From Arthrobacter rhizophilus (GTDB taxonomy: Bacteria; Actinomycetota; Actinomycetes; Actinomycetales; Micrococcaceae): a stretch of 64,000 nucleotides of DNA. The position numbers and the translations under genes were made by a program. The stretch covers positions 1-64,000 of the forward strand of contig NZ_JAPFFT010000018.1 of the NCBI RefSeq assembly GCF_026241105.1, given 5' to 3'. Position 1 is the first letter of the stretch. Every line of letters starts with the position of its first letter. Positions 8,393 to 18,065 of the stretch are shown here, piece by piece. The notes under the pieces were generated by a model. That model was not told the DNA's origin, ran no database searches, and was given only the letters and a program-made list of their open reading frames with translations.

Positions 8393-11300
8393 ATGACTGC
8401 CGAACCTCATGCGGGGTTAGATGGACCCGCATCAGATGCAATGTTGAAGCTGGCCCGGTTTTTCACCAAATGGGACCAGACCGACGACGGCAGGGCAGTC
8501 TTCAGGGAGGGCGGGCGCAGTGGCGATATTTTCTATCGGGACAGGTGGAGCCATGACAAGGTGGTTCGTTCCACGCACGGGGTGAACTGCACGGGCTCCT
8601 GTTCCTGGAAGGTGTACGTCAAGGACGGCATCATCACCTGGGAGTCACAGCAGACCGATTACCCCTCCGTGGGGCCGGATAGCCCGGAATACGAGCCCAG
8701 GGGCTGCCCCCGCGGGGCCGCGTTCTCCTGGTACACCTATTCGCCTACGCGCGTCCGCTTCCCCTACGCCCGGGGCGTCCTCGTCGAAATGTACCGCGAA
8801 GCGAAGGCCAGGCTCGGCGACCCGGTGCTGGCCTTCGCCGACGTTGTAGGGGACCCGGAACGCCGCCGCCGCTACCAGCAGGCCCGCGGCAAGGGTGGGC
8901 TGGTGCGGGTGTCCTGGCAGGAAGCCATCGAAATCGCCGCCGCCGCACACGTCAACACCATCAAGACTTACGGCCCGGACCGCTGCTCCGGCTTCTCTCC
9001 GATCCCGGCGATGTCCATGGTCTCCCATGCCGTCGGGACCCGGTTCATCCAGCTGATCGGCGGGGTGATGACGTCCTTCTACGACTGGTACGCCGACCTG
9101 CCCGTTGCCAGTCCGCAGGTGTTCGGGGACCAGACCGACGTCCCGGAATCCGGTGACTGGTGGGACGCCGGCTACCTCATGATGTGGGGCTCCAACGTCC
9201 CCGTTACCAGGACCCCGGACGCGCACTGGATGGCGGAGGTGCGGTACCGAGGCACCAAGGTGGTGACCGTCAGCCCCGATTATGCGGACAACACCAAGTT
9301 CGCGGACGAATGGCTTCCGGCACAGGCGGGAACAGACGCCGCCCTGGCCATGGCCATGGGGCACGTCATGCTCAAGGAATTCTTCATCGAGCGTGAGGTG
9401 CCTTTCTTTTCCGACTACGTCCGTCAATACACGGACCTGCCGTTCCTGGTCCGGCTCGAACGGCGCGACGACGGCTCCCTCACGCCCTCGAAGTTCCTCA
9501 CCGCCAAGGACCTCCCGCTGGAGTCCGGGGCTGAGGACGCAGCGTTCCGCACCGTGCTGTTCGACAAGAAGACCGGCCTGCCAGCCGTGCCGAACGGCTC
9601 CTTGGGGTTCCGTTACTCCGGAAGTGGCGAGGGCAAGTGGAATCTGGACCTTGAAGGCATCGAGCCCGCGCTGTCCCTGCGTGAGGTCTCGGCCCAAAGC
9701 GCCGAAATCCTACTGCCTTGCTTCGAGGACGCGGGGGGCGCCGGCAGCGTGCTCCGCCGCGGCGTGCCCGTCATGGAGGTCGAGGGCCAACTGGTCACCA
9801 CCGTGTTCGACCTCATGCTGGCCCAGTACGGTGTCGGCCGCGAAGGGCTCCCGGGAGAATGGGCCGCAGGCTACGACGACGCCTCTACGCCCTACACCCC
9901 GGCATGGCAGGAGGAGATCACGTCCGTCCCGGCGCAGGCCTGCATCCGGGTGGCCCGCGAGTTTGCCCGTAACGCCGAGGAGTCCAAGGGCCGCTCGATG
10001 ATCATCATGGGCGCCGGAATCTGCCAATGGTTCCACGGCGACACGACCTACCGGGCGGTGCTGGCCCTCGTGATGCTGACCGGCTGCATGGGCCGGAACG
10101 GCGGCGGCTGGGCGCACTACGTGGGCCAGGAAAAGACCCGCCCTGCGACCGGCTGGGTGTCCCTGGCCAACGCGCTGGACTGGTCCCGGCCGCCGCGGAC
10201 CATGATCGGCACCGGCTACTGGTACATGCACACGGACCAGTGGCGCCAGGACGGCTACTCCGCGGACGCGCTGAAATCCCCGCTCTCCACCGGAGCCCTC
10301 GACGGCATGCACACCGCGGACGCTCTGGCCCAGTCCGCTCGGCTCGGCTGGATGCCGTTCTACCCGCAGTTCGACCGGAATCCGCTGGACCTCGCTGACG
10401 AGGCGGAGGCCGCCGTCGCCGCCGGCACCGCGAAGGACACCCCCGGCTACATCGCTGACGCGCTCAAGAACCGGACCCTGAACCCGGCGATCGAGGACGT
10501 GGATGCCCCGGAGAACTGGCCACGAACCCTCGTGTTGTGGCGCTCAAACCTGTTCGGTTCCTCCGCCAAGGGCAACGAGTACTTCCTCCGCAACCTGCTG
10601 GGCACCCACAACAACGTCCTGGGCAAGGACCACGCCGAAGGGCTCAAGCCCAAGGACGTGAAATGGCATGAGCAGGCGCCCGAAGGAAAGCTGGACTTGC
10701 TGGTCTCCGCCGACTTCCGGATGACCTCCACTACGCTGCTGTCCGACGTCGTGTTCCCGGCCGCCACCTGGTACGAGAAGCACGATCTGTCCTCCACTGA
10801 CATGCACCCCTTTGTGCACGCCTTCACCCCTGCGATCGACCCGCCGTGGGAGACCAAGACCGACTTCGACACTTTCCACTTGCTGGCCCAGGAGTTCTCC
10901 CGGATGGCGAAAACCCACCTGGGCGTCCGCCGGGACCTGGTCAGCGTGCCGATGCAGCACGACACTCCGGGCCAGCTCGCCCAGCCCGGCGGGATCGTAC
11001 GGGACTGGCGGGACACGTCCATACCGGCGGTGCCAGGCCAGAACATGCCCATTTTTTCTGTTGTCGAGAGGGACTACACGGCCATCGCGGACAAGCTGGC
11101 CGCCGTCGGGCCGCTGGCCGACAAGCTGGGCTTCACGGTCAAGAACGTCACCTACGAACTTGCCGGTCCTCTGAAGCGGCTCAGCCACGCCAACGGCGTC
11201 ATGCTCGGCGGCGCCGCGGACGGCCGCCCCGCAATCGACACGGACGCGAAAATGGCCGAGGCCATCCTGGCATTTTCCGGCACTACCAACGGCGCGCTGT

Positions 11301-12103
11301 CGGTGCAGGGCTTCAAGGACCTGGAAATCCGCACCGGCCGGAAACTCGCGGACCTTTCAGAGGGCTCCGAGGAAAAATTCATCACCTTCGCCCAGACCCA
11401 GGCCGGCCCGGTCCCCGTGATCACCTCGCCGGAATGGTCCGGCTCCGAAACCGGCGGCCGCCGCTACGCCCCGTTCACCATCAACGTGGAGCGGCTCAAG
11501 CCCTGGCACACCCTCACCGGGCGGATGCACTTCTTCCTGGACCACGACTGGATGATCGACATCGGCGAGGCCCTGCCGATCTACCGGCCGCCCCTGGACA
11601 TGCACCGCCTCTTCGGCGAACCCAAACTCGGCCAGGACGGGGCCATGGAAGTGGTGGTCCGCTACCTGACACCGCACTCCAAATGGTCCATCCATTCCGA
11701 ATACCAGGACAACCTGCTGATGCTCTCGCTGTCCCGCGGCGGGCCCACTGTCTGGATGAGCCCTTCGGACGCCGGCGCCATCGAAGTCAAGGACAACGAC
11801 TGGGTGGAATGCGTCAACACCAACGGGGTTCTTGTGGCCAGGGCCGTGGTCAGCCACCGGATGCCTGCGGGAGTGGTCTACGTCCACCACGCGCAGGAAC
11901 GCACCATCGACGTACCGAAGTCCGAGGCGACGGGACGGCGCGGTGGCATCCACAACTCCGTGACACGGCTGCTGGTCAAGCCCTCGCACCTGATCGGCGG
12001 CTACGGCCAACAGACCTACGCATTCAACTACCTTGGCCCCACCGGGAACCAACGTGACATGGTTGCCACCGTCCGCCGTCGTTCACAGGAGGTGCAGTAC
12101 TGA
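8393..12103 (+). CDS. narG: Respiratory nitrate reductase alpha subunit
   Basis: 1236 aa, full length. This is the catalytic molybdenum (bis-MGD) subunit reducing nitrate to nitrite on the cytoplasmic face of the NarGHI complex. The FS0 cluster ligands are present: His62, Cys66 and Cys70 in HGVNCTGSC, and Cys105 in CPRG. Asp235, in YADLPVASPQ, matches the Mo-coordinating aspartate, followed by the conserved DQTDVPES segment. There is no twin-arginine signal, as expected for cytoplasmic Nar. The ATG at 8393 has GAAGG just upstream. It overlaps narH by one base and starts a five-gene nar unit. Confidence 0.97.
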   Translation: MTAEPHAGLDGPASDAMLKLARFFTKWDQTDDGRAVFREGGRSGDIFYRDRWSHDKVVRSTHGVNCTGSCSWKVYVKDGIITWESQQTDYPSVGPDSPEYEPRGCPRGAAFSWYTYSPTRVRFPYARGVLVEMYREAKARLGDPVLAFADVVGDPERRRRYQQARGKGGLVRVSWQEAIEIAAAAHVNTIKTYGPDRCSGFSPIPAMSMVSHAVGTRFIQLIGGVMTSFYDWYADLPVASPQVFGDQTDVPESGDWWDAGYLMMWGSNVPVTRTPDAHWMAEVRYRGTKVVTVSPDYADNTKFADEWLPAQAGTDAALAMAMGHVMLKEFFIEREVPFFSDYVRQYTDLPFLVRLERRDDGSLTPSKFLTAKDLPLESGAEDAAFRTVLFDKKTGLPAVPNGSLGFRYSGSGEGKWNLDLEGIEPALSLREVSAQSAEILLPCFEDAGGAGSVLRRGVPVMEVEGQLVTTVFDLMLAQYGVGREGLPGEWAAGYDDASTPYTPAWQEEITSVPAQACIRVAREFARNAEESKGRSMIIMGAGICQWFHGDTTYRAVLALVMLTGCMGRNGGGWAHYVGQEKTRPATGWVSLANALDWSRPPRTMIGTGYWYMHTDQWRQDGYSADALKSPLSTGALDGMHTADALAQSARLGWMPFYPQFDRNPLDLADEAEAAVAAGTAKDTPGYIADALKNRTLNPAIEDVDAPENWPRTLVLWRSNLFGSSAKGNEYFLRNLLGTHNNVLGKDHAEGLKPKDVKWHEQAPEGKLDLLVSADFRMTSTTLLSDVVFPAATWYEKHDLSSTDMHPFVHAFTPAIDPPWETKTDFDTFHLLAQEFSRMAKTHLGVRRDLVSVPMQHDTPGQLAQPGGIVRDWRDTSIPAVPGQNMPIFSVVERDYTAIADKLAAVGPLADKLGFTVKNVTYELAGPLKRLSHANGVMLGGAADGRPAIDTDAKMAEAILAFSGTTNGALSVQGFKDLEIRTGRKLADLSEGSEEKFITFAQTQAGPVPVITSPEWSGSETGGRRYAPFTINVERLKPWHTLTGRMHFFLDHDWMIDIGEALPIYRPPLDMHRLFGEPKLGQDGAMEVVVRYLTPHSKWSIHSEYQDNLLMLSLSRGGPTVWMSPSDAGAIEVKDNDWVECVNTNGVLVARAVVSHRMPAGVVYVHHAQERTIDVPKSEATGRRGGIHNSVTRLLVKPSHLIGGYGQQTYAFNYLGPTGNQRDMVATVRRRSQEVQY

Positions 12104-13812
12104 TGCGTGTCATGGCTCAAATGGGCATGGTCATGAACCTGGACAAATGCATCGGCTGCCACACCTGTTCCGTGACCTGCAAACAGGCATGGACCAACCG
12201 TGCAGGCACCGAATACGTCTGGTTCAACAACGTCGAAACACGTCCCGGGCAAGGGTATCCGCGTCGCTACGAGGACCAGGAGAAGTGGCAGGGCGGCTGG
12301 GAGTTGAACAAGCGCGGCAGACTGGTGCTCAAAGCCGGCGGCCGGGTGAAGAAGCTCCTAGGGATCTTCGCGAGCCCGGTCCAGCCCGAGCTCAAGGACT
12401 ACTACGAGCCGTGGACCTACGATTACAAGACCCTCGTGGACGCACCGCTTGGCGACGATTTCCCGGTGGCCCGGCCCAAATCCCTCATCACCGGCGAGGA
12501 CACCAAGATCACCTGGTCCGCGAACTGGGACGATGACCTCGGCGGAGCCCCCGAAATGGGCCATCTGGATCCGATCGTAGAGAAAGTCCGTCGGGAGTCC
12601 GAGGACAAGATCAAGTTCGCCTACGAACAGACCTTCATGTTCTACCTGCCCCGGATCTGTGAGCACTGCCTGAACCCTTCCTGTATGGCCTCCTGTCCCT
12701 CGGGTGCCATCTACAAACGGGTGGAGGACGGGATTGTCCTGGTGGACCAGGACAAGTGCCGCGGCTGGCGGCAGTGCGTCACCGGCTGCCCGTACAAGAA
12801 GATCTACTTCAACCACAAAACTGGCAAGGCCGAGAAGTGCACGTTCTGCTACCCACGGGTCGAGGTGGGGCTGCCGACGGTCTGCTCGGAGACCTGCGTG
12901 GGGAGGCTGCGGTATCTGGGGTTGTTCCTGTACGACGCCGACTCCGTCACCGCGGCGGCGTCCGTCACGGACCCCCAGGAGCTCTACGATGCGCAGATGG
13001 ACGTGCTGCTGGATCCGAACGATCCCGCCGTCCAGGCCGAGGCCCGGGCCCAAGGCATCCCCGAGGACTGGATCGACGCCGCCCGGCGCTCGCCGGTCTA
13101 CGCCCTGGCCAAGGTGTACAAAGTGGCCCTGCCCTTACACCCCGAATACAGGACCATGCCGATGGTCTGGTACGTTCCCCCGCTGTCCCCGGTGGTGGAC
13201 CTGCTGCGGGACCAGGGGCACGACGGCGAGGACGCCGGCAACCTGTTCGGCGCCATCGATGCACTGCGCATCCCGGTGGAATACCTTGCGGAGCTCTTCA
13301 CCGCCGGGGACTCCGACCGGGTCACCGCGGTGCTGAAGAAACTCGCGGCCATGCGCTCCTACATGCGCGGCATCAGCATGGGCAACGACCCCGACGATTC
13401 CATCCCGGAAGCCGTTGGCATGGACGGGCAGACGATGTACGAGATGTACAGGCTGATGGCGATCGCAAAGTACGAGGAGCGCTACGTCATCCCCAAGGCC
13501 CATGTGGAACAGGCCCACGACCTCGAGGAGATGGGCTGCTCGCTGGACTTCGAAGGCGGCCCGGGCATGCAGGATTCCTCGCCGTTCGGCGAAGCCAGCG
13601 GCAAGCCCGTTCCAGTGGCGGTGGAAACCTTCAATGCCCTGCGGGACCGGCAAACCTCCGGCTCGGCGCCCGGCCAAACGACCCTGCGCGGCAGGGTGAA
13701 CCTGCTGAATTGGGACGGCACGGGGGCTCCGGACGGGCTCTTCCCCGAGAAACCATTCCCCGTGAAGCCCGGCGGCCTCGCGGAGACCCCGACGGTCGGT
13801 GAACAACCATGA
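12103..13812 (+). CDS. narH: Respiratory nitrate reductase beta subunit
   Basis: 569 aa iron-sulphur electron-transfer subunit linking NarI haem to NarG. Four cysteine clusters are visible: CIGCHTCSVTC (residues 16-26), CEHCLNPSCMASCPSG, CRGWRQCVTGCPYKK and CTFCYPR. The Trp in CRGW replaces a cysteine, giving the expected [3Fe-4S] centre. The start codon overlaps the narG stop (TGATG), indicating translational coupling. The C-terminus is ~50 residues longer than in E. coli, with a Gly/Pro-rich tail. Confidence 0.97.
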   Translation: MRVMAQMGMVMNLDKCIGCHTCSVTCKQAWTNRAGTEYVWFNNVETRPGQGYPRRYEDQEKWQGGWELNKRGRLVLKAGGRVKKLLGIFASPVQPELKDYYEPWTYDYKTLVDAPLGDDFPVARPKSLITGEDTKITWSANWDDDLGGAPEMGHLDPIVEKVRRESEDKIKFAYEQTFMFYLPRICEHCLNPSCMASCPSGAIYKRVEDGIVLVDQDKCRGWRQCVTGCPYKKIYFNHKTGKAEKCTFCYPRVEVGLPTVCSETCVGRLRYLGLFLYDADSVTAAASVTDPQELYDAQMDVLLDPNDPAVQAEARAQGIPEDWIDAARRSPVYALAKVYKVALPLHPEYRTMPMVWYVPPLSPVVDLLRDQGHDGEDAGNLFGAIDALRIPVEYLAELFTAGDSDRVTAVLKKLAAMRSYMRGISMGNDPDDSIPEAVGMDGQTMYEMYRLMAIAKYEERYVIPKAHVEQAHDLEEMGCSLDFEGGPGMQDSSPFGEASGKPVPVAVETFNALRDRQTSGSAPGQTTLRGRVNLLNWDGTGAPDGLFPEKPFPVKPGGLAETPTVGEQP

Positions 13813-14429
13813 TCCGGAACCAGCAAGTCGTCTACCTCGCGGCGGCCTGGTGCTTGTCCTACCCGGATGAGGAACTGATCGGCCGAGTGCCGCTCATGCG
13901 CTCCGCGCTGGCCGAGTTCCCCGGGGCCGTGGCGGATTTCGCGGAAGTCCTGGACCGGCTGGAGTCCACGCCGCCCATGGAGATCCAGGCGCACTATGTG
14001 CGCGAGTTCGACCTCGGCAGGCGCCATGCCCTGCATCTGTCCTATTGGACGGACGGGGACACCCGGCGCCGTGGTGAAGTGCTGGGCAGCTTCAAGAAGG
14101 TATACCGCCGGAGCGACATCTTGGTGGACACCCACGGTGAACTGCCGGATTACCTCCCGATGGTCCTCGAATATGCGGCCGTGGTGGACATGGCAGCGGG
14201 CCGGGATCTGCTTATCCGGTACCGGGCCAGCCTGGAGATGCTCCGCTTCGGCCTGCTCCGGGACGAACTCCCGCATGCACGGATCCTGCAGGCCATCTGC
14301 GCCACGCTTCCGGGGAAGTCCCCGGCGGACGAGCAGGCCGTCATGCGGATGGCCGGGTACGGGCCGCCCACCGAAGCCGTGGGGTTGGACCCCTACGATC
14401 CCCGCCTGCTGCCCGTGAAGGGAGCCTGA
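13809..14429 (+). CDS. narJ: Nitrate reductase assembly chaperone
   Basis: 206 aa member of the TorD/NarJ chaperone family, needed to insert the Mo cofactor into NarG before membrane attachment. It has the all-helical pattern LAAAWCLSYPDEEL near the N-terminus and the central YVREFDLGRRHALHLSYWTDG segment typical of NarJ. The 4-bp ATGA overlap with narH supports co-translation; narI follows after one base. Confidence 0.95.
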   Translation: MIRNQQVVYLAAAWCLSYPDEELIGRVPLMRSALAEFPGAVADFAEVLDRLESTPPMEIQAHYVREFDLGRRHALHLSYWTDGDTRRRGEVLGSFKKVYRRSDILVDTHGELPDYLPMVLEYAAVVDMAAGRDLLIRYRASLEMLRFGLLRDELPHARILQAICATLPGKSPADEQAVMRMAGYGPPTEAVGLDPYDPRLLPVKGA

Positions 14430-14430
14430 G

Positions 14431-15288
14431 ATGAACCCGTCTGCGGAGGGCACCGCCATGCTTGCCAGCGCCCCCCTGGACATCTTGCTCTGGGGAGCCT
14501 TGCCGTACGTCATGGTGGTGGTGCTGGTTGGCGGGCTGGTGTGGCGCTACAAGTACGACCAATTCGGCTGGACCACTCGGTCCTCGCAACTCTACGAATC
14601 CCGGCTGCTGCGCATCGCCTCCCCGCTGTTCCATTTCGGTTTGCTGGCCGTGATCGCTGGCCACTTCTTCGGCTTGGTCATTCCGATGGCGTGGACCCAG
14701 GCCGTGGGGATGAGCCAGGAGTTCTACCATTTCAACGCCTTGCTTGTGGGCGGGGTCGCCGGCGTCGGGACCCTAGGCGGGATCGTCTTGCTGATCTACC
14801 GTCGGCGCACCACCGGACCGGTGTTCATGGCCACCACCAAGAACGACAAAACCATGTACGTGGTGCTGACCGCCGCGATCCTTTTCGGTCTGTGGACCAC
14901 TCTGGCAAGCGTCTTCGAAGGCGAGCACGGCCACAACTACCGCGAAACGGTTGCCCCGTGGTTCCGGTCCCTCTTCATCTTCCAGCCGGACATCGCCGCC
15001 ATGGCCACGGCGCCGTTCTCCTTCCACCTGCACACGCTCGTGGGCATGGCTCTCTTTGTGATCTGGCCGTTCACCCGGCTGGTCCATGCCTTCACGGCGC
15101 CGTTCCACTATCTTTTCCGCCCTTACATCGTCTACCGCTCACGGGACCGGGACGGCAGCCGGACAGGCGGCATGGGCAGGGCAGGCGCCCGCGGCGGACG
15201 GAGCTCCACGGCACGGACGTCAAGAACAGCCGCCCGCCGCGGTTGGTCCGCCGTCGGAACCCGGGACCGGGACACCCGGAACCGCTGA
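14431..15288 (+). CDS. narI: Respiratory nitrate reductase gamma subunit (cytochrome b)
   Basis: 285 aa. Five membrane helices carry two b haems and oxidise quinol. Haem-ligand histidines are visible in SPLFHFGLLAVIAGHFFGL and in FSFHLHTLVGM. The family core ends near residue 225 (FRPYIVYRSR). The remaining ~55 residues are an Arg/Gly/Ser/Thr-rich basic tail not typical of NarI. It starts one base after the narJ stop, with GGGAG upstream; a second ATG at 14458 is an alternative start. Confidence 0.95.
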   Translation: MNPSAEGTAMLASAPLDILLWGALPYVMVVVLVGGLVWRYKYDQFGWTTRSSQLYESRLLRIASPLFHFGLLAVIAGHFFGLVIPMAWTQAVGMSQEFYHFNALLVGGVAGVGTLGGIVLLIYRRRTTGPVFMATTKNDKTMYVVLTAAILFGLWTTLASVFEGEHGHNYRETVAPWFRSLFIFQPDIAAMATAPFSFHLHTLVGMALFVIWPFTRLVHAFTAPFHYLFRPYIVYRSRDRDGSRTGGMGRAGARGGRSSTARTSRTAARRGWSAVGTRDRDTRNR

Positions 15289-15349
15289 CCTGCACCCGTA
15301 AGCGCCGCCGGAGTAAACCGGGCCGCTGAACCACTTTGAGGAGGGAACC

Positions 15350-16633
15350 GTGGCCGGAACTCAGCCGCACACGATGTCCGCACCCGCCGACCGGACGCTC
15401 AACCTAGTACTCGCCACCTCGGCTTCGGTGATTTGTTTTTGGGCGTGGAACTCCGTGGCCACCCTGGGGTCCTTCTACACTCTGAACCTGCATCTCAATC
15501 CGGCCGCCACGGGCGTGCTGGTGGCCATGCCCGTGTTTGTAGGCTCGCTCGGCCGGATCGTGGTGGGCACGCTGACGGACCGGTACGGCGGCCGTGCCAT
15601 GTTCACGTTTGTCCTGCTGGCCGCCATCCTGCCCATATTGCTGGTGGCCGTGGGCGGAACCCTCAACTCATTTGCCGCGGTCCTCGGCGCAGGTCTGCTT
15701 CTCGGCGTGGCCGGGACTGTCTTCGCCGTGGGGATCCCGTTCGTGAGCGGCTGGTACGAACCCTCCCGGAGGGGCTTTGCCACCGGGGTATTCGGGGCCG
15801 GAATGGGCGGAACGGCCCTCGCCGCGTTCCTAAACCCGCGGCTCGTGGCCTGGATCGGGTATTTCCCGACGCACCTCGTGATCGCGGCGCTCCTGGCGGG
15901 CATGGCCGCCCTCATCTGGTTCCTCATGAAGGAATCACCCGACTGGAGCCGCAATAGCGCGCCCGTCATTCCCAAGCTCATGGACGCCGCCAGGAACCCG
16001 GTCACGTGGAAGATGTGTTTCCTCTACGCCGTCGTCTTCGGCGGGTTCGTGTCATTCGCGACCTACCTGCCAACGTACCTCCGCGATGTCTACAGCTTCG
16101 ATCCGAACGGGGCGGGGGCCCGCACAGCCGGATTCGCCCTGGCCGCCGTCCTGGCGCGGCCCCTGGGCGGCGTGCTCGCGGACAAGCTGGGTCCCAAGCC
16201 AGTGGTGATCGCGTCGCTTGCCGGCGTCGCGCTACTCGCCTGGGTGGTGAACCTGCAGCCCGACGGCGAAGTCCCGGCCGGCCTGACGTTCGTGGCGATG
16301 GCGGCCGCCCTGGGTCTGGGCGCCGGCGGGGTTTTCGCGTGGGTAGGCGTGCTGGCGCCACAAGGAAAGGTGGGCAGCATCACCGGCCTCGTCAGCGCGG
16401 CGGGCGGCCTGGGCGGCTACTTCCCACCGCTGGTGATGGGCGCAACGTACCAGGCCGCTACCCACAGCTACTCGATCGGCTTGCTGCTTCTGGTGTTCAC
16501 GGCCCTTGTTGCCTTGGCCTTCACCGTCTTCGCCGTGAGGGGCAGAACCAAGGCGGCGACAGCACCGAAAGATCCTTCAATCCCTTCAAACAATGGCGGG
16601 CCACCGCCACCGGCTACGACAAACGCGCCCTGA
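15350..16633 (+). CDS. narK: NarK-type nitrate/nitrite MFS transporter
   Basis: 427 aa, 12 membrane helices. Both nitrate-signature regions are present: GIPFVSGWYEPSRRGFATG in helix 5 and a Gly-rich GLVSAAGGLGGYFPPLVMG in helix 11. This places it in the nitrate/nitrite porter family (nitrate uptake by proton symport or nitrate/nitrite exchange). A GTG start at 15350 follows GAGGAGGG. It lies 61 bp after narI in the same direction, so it supplies nitrate to, and exports nitrite from, the NarGHI complex. Confidence 0.93.
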   Translation: MAGTQPHTMSAPADRTLNLVLATSASVICFWAWNSVATLGSFYTLNLHLNPAATGVLVAMPVFVGSLGRIVVGTLTDRYGGRAMFTFVLLAAILPILLVAVGGTLNSFAAVLGAGLLLGVAGTVFAVGIPFVSGWYEPSRRGFATGVFGAGMGGTALAAFLNPRLVAWIGYFPTHLVIAALLAGMAALIWFLMKESPDWSRNSAPVIPKLMDAARNPVTWKMCFLYAVVFGGFVSFATYLPTYLRDVYSFDPNGAGARTAGFALAAVLARPLGGVLADKLGPKPVVIASLAGVALLAWVVNLQPDGEVPAGLTFVAMAAALGLGAGGVFAWVGVLAPQGKVGSITGLVSAAGGLGGYFPPLVMGATYQAATHSYSIGLLLLVFTALVALAFTVFAVRGRTKAATAPKDPSIPSNNGGPPPPATTNAP

Positions 16634-16695
16634 CCTGACGCGCCACCGTTGCACTTTGCACCGTCCTCATCTGGCGGTAATAAGGACACGCCCCA

Positions 16696-17208
16696 CTAGG
16701 CCTTGCGGTCAACCTTCTGCTCCTGTATCCGCTTTGCCTCCGCCTGGATCTTCGCACCGTAGTCGCCGCTCAGTGCGGTGTCCTTGATGTGGGTGGCTTT
16801 AGCGACCCGATCGCCGGCCGCGGCGTCCTTCAGCGCCTTCAGGTCCGCCTGCAATGCAGCCGGAAGCTTTGCGGCGAGCTTCGGACGCTTGTCCAGGATA
16901 AAGGTGGCGATCTTCGCGGCGCGTTGGCCGTAGTTGGGCTTGCTGCTGTCACCGTTCACAAAGAACCGCAGGGCGGCCGCCAAAGGGTGCCGCGCCAAGG
17001 CCGTCTTGGCTGCCGCCGCAGCCGTCGCCTTGGGCTGGGAGGTGGCTGCCGCCGTCGTGCTTGGTGCGTTAGTGGAGGTGGCCGCGTTTGCGGCAAGCAC
17101 CCCACCACCCAGCAATAGGCCAGCGGCAAGAACGCCGACGACGGCGGTCCGGGCCTTGCTGCCCTTGCGCCGCTGAGTTGGGGTGCTGGAGAATGCGTTG
17201 TTGTCCAT
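16696..17208 (-). CDS. Secreted or membrane-anchored small protein
   Basis: 170 aa. A basic N-terminus (TQRRKGSKAR) precedes one hydrophobic segment, AVVGVLAAGLLLGGGVLAANA (split after 20 residues), likely a signal peptide or anchor. Then come an Ala/Thr-rich linker and a Lys/Ala-rich helical domain (~70-170). No family recognised. The ATG at 17208 has AAAGGACA upstream. It is divergent from the two-component pair at 17.4 kb, 149 bp apart, so it may be a target or sensor accessory of that system; this is inference from position. Confidence 0.6.
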   Translation of the reverse strand: MDNNAFSSTPTQRRKGSKARTAVVGVLAAGLLLGGGVLAANAATSTNAPSTTAAATSQPKATAAAAAKTALARHPLAAALRFFVNGDSSKPNYGQRAAKIATFILDKRPKLAAKLPAALQADLKALKDAAAGDRVAKATHIKDTALSGDYGAKIQAEAKRIQEQKVDRKA

Positions 17209-17357
17209 GGTCAGTGTCCTTTGTTCCGGCCGGCGGCCCATCCACCAGCGCTCTTCACAACACTCTTATCCGACGGCATGAACTGATTGTTCGGCCAATG
17301 TTCGAGGAATGTAAAACGTCGCCGTCAGCGGCCAAGGACACTCCGGGGAGTCCGCGC

Positions 17358-18065
17358 GTGCTGTTGAATGGACCCATGGAGGACAGCCGAGGATTGGTGC
17401 TGATTGCCGAGGATGAACAGGCAATCGCCGATATCCAGCGCCTGTACCTGAGTCGCGCGGGTTTCGGCGTTCACGTGGAGCGCGATGGGATTTCTGCGCT
17501 GGCACAGATCAGGCGTCTCAAGCCGGTCGCGGTGATCCTCGACGTCGGGCTGCCCGGTATGGACGGGGTCGAACTCTGCCGGCAGCTGCGGCAGGCCGAG
17601 GACTGGACACCCATCCTGTTCGTGACCGCCCGAGACGAGGAAGTGGACCGCGTCCTTGGCCTGGAATTGGGCGCCGACGACTATCTCACCAAGCCGTTCT
17701 CACCCTCCGAACTCGTGGCCCGGGTCAAGGCGGTCCTCCGTCGGACGGAAGGCACCCTTCGGCCCAAACCGCTGGTGCTGGGCAACATCGAACTGGATCC
17801 GTTGAACCGGACCGCTCGCGCGGGCACCACGGAACTCACCCTGACGGCTACGGAGTTCGATCTCCTCGCCTATCTCATGGCCCGGCCCGGCCGCGTGTTT
17901 TCCCGTGAGCAGCTGCTTTCTGCCGTGTGGGGGCAGGCCAGTTATGCCGCTGGACGGACCGTGGACGTGCACATCGCGCAGCTCCGCGCCAAGCTCGGCG
18001 AGCACTCACCCATCGCGACGAGCCGCGGCGTCGGGTACTCAGCGATCGCCGGGGGCGCCCGGTGA
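17358..18065 (+). CDS. OmpR-family response regulator
   Basis: 235 aa from the GTG at 17358, chosen because CGGGGAG is correctly placed upstream; the ATG at 17376 is the alternative. The receiver domain holds the acidic pair in IAEDEQ, phospho-acceptor Asp62 in LDVGLPGMDG and Lys in TKPFSPSEL. A winged-helix DNA-binding domain fills residues ~135-235, with LTATEFDLLAYL and VDVHIAQLRAKL. It overlaps the kinase gene by 4 bp (GTGA). Target genes are unknown; the divergent secreted-protein gene is a candidate. Confidence 0.92.
   Translation: MLLNGPMEDSRGLVLIAEDEQAIADIQRLYLSRAGFGVHVERDGISALAQIRRLKPVAVILDVGLPGMDGVELCRQLRQAEDWTPILFVTARDEEVDRVLGLELGADDYLTKPFSPSELVARVKAVLRRTEGTLRPKPLVLGNIELDPLNRTARAGTTELTLTATEFDLLAYLMARPGRVFSREQLLSAVWGQASYAAGRTVDVHIAQLRAKLGEHSPIATSRGVGYSAIAGGAR

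Noticed and set aside
15350-16633. NarK as part of a frameshifted NarK1K2 fusion
   Set aside because: A single complete 12-helix protein of normal length with both signatures; no second half present.
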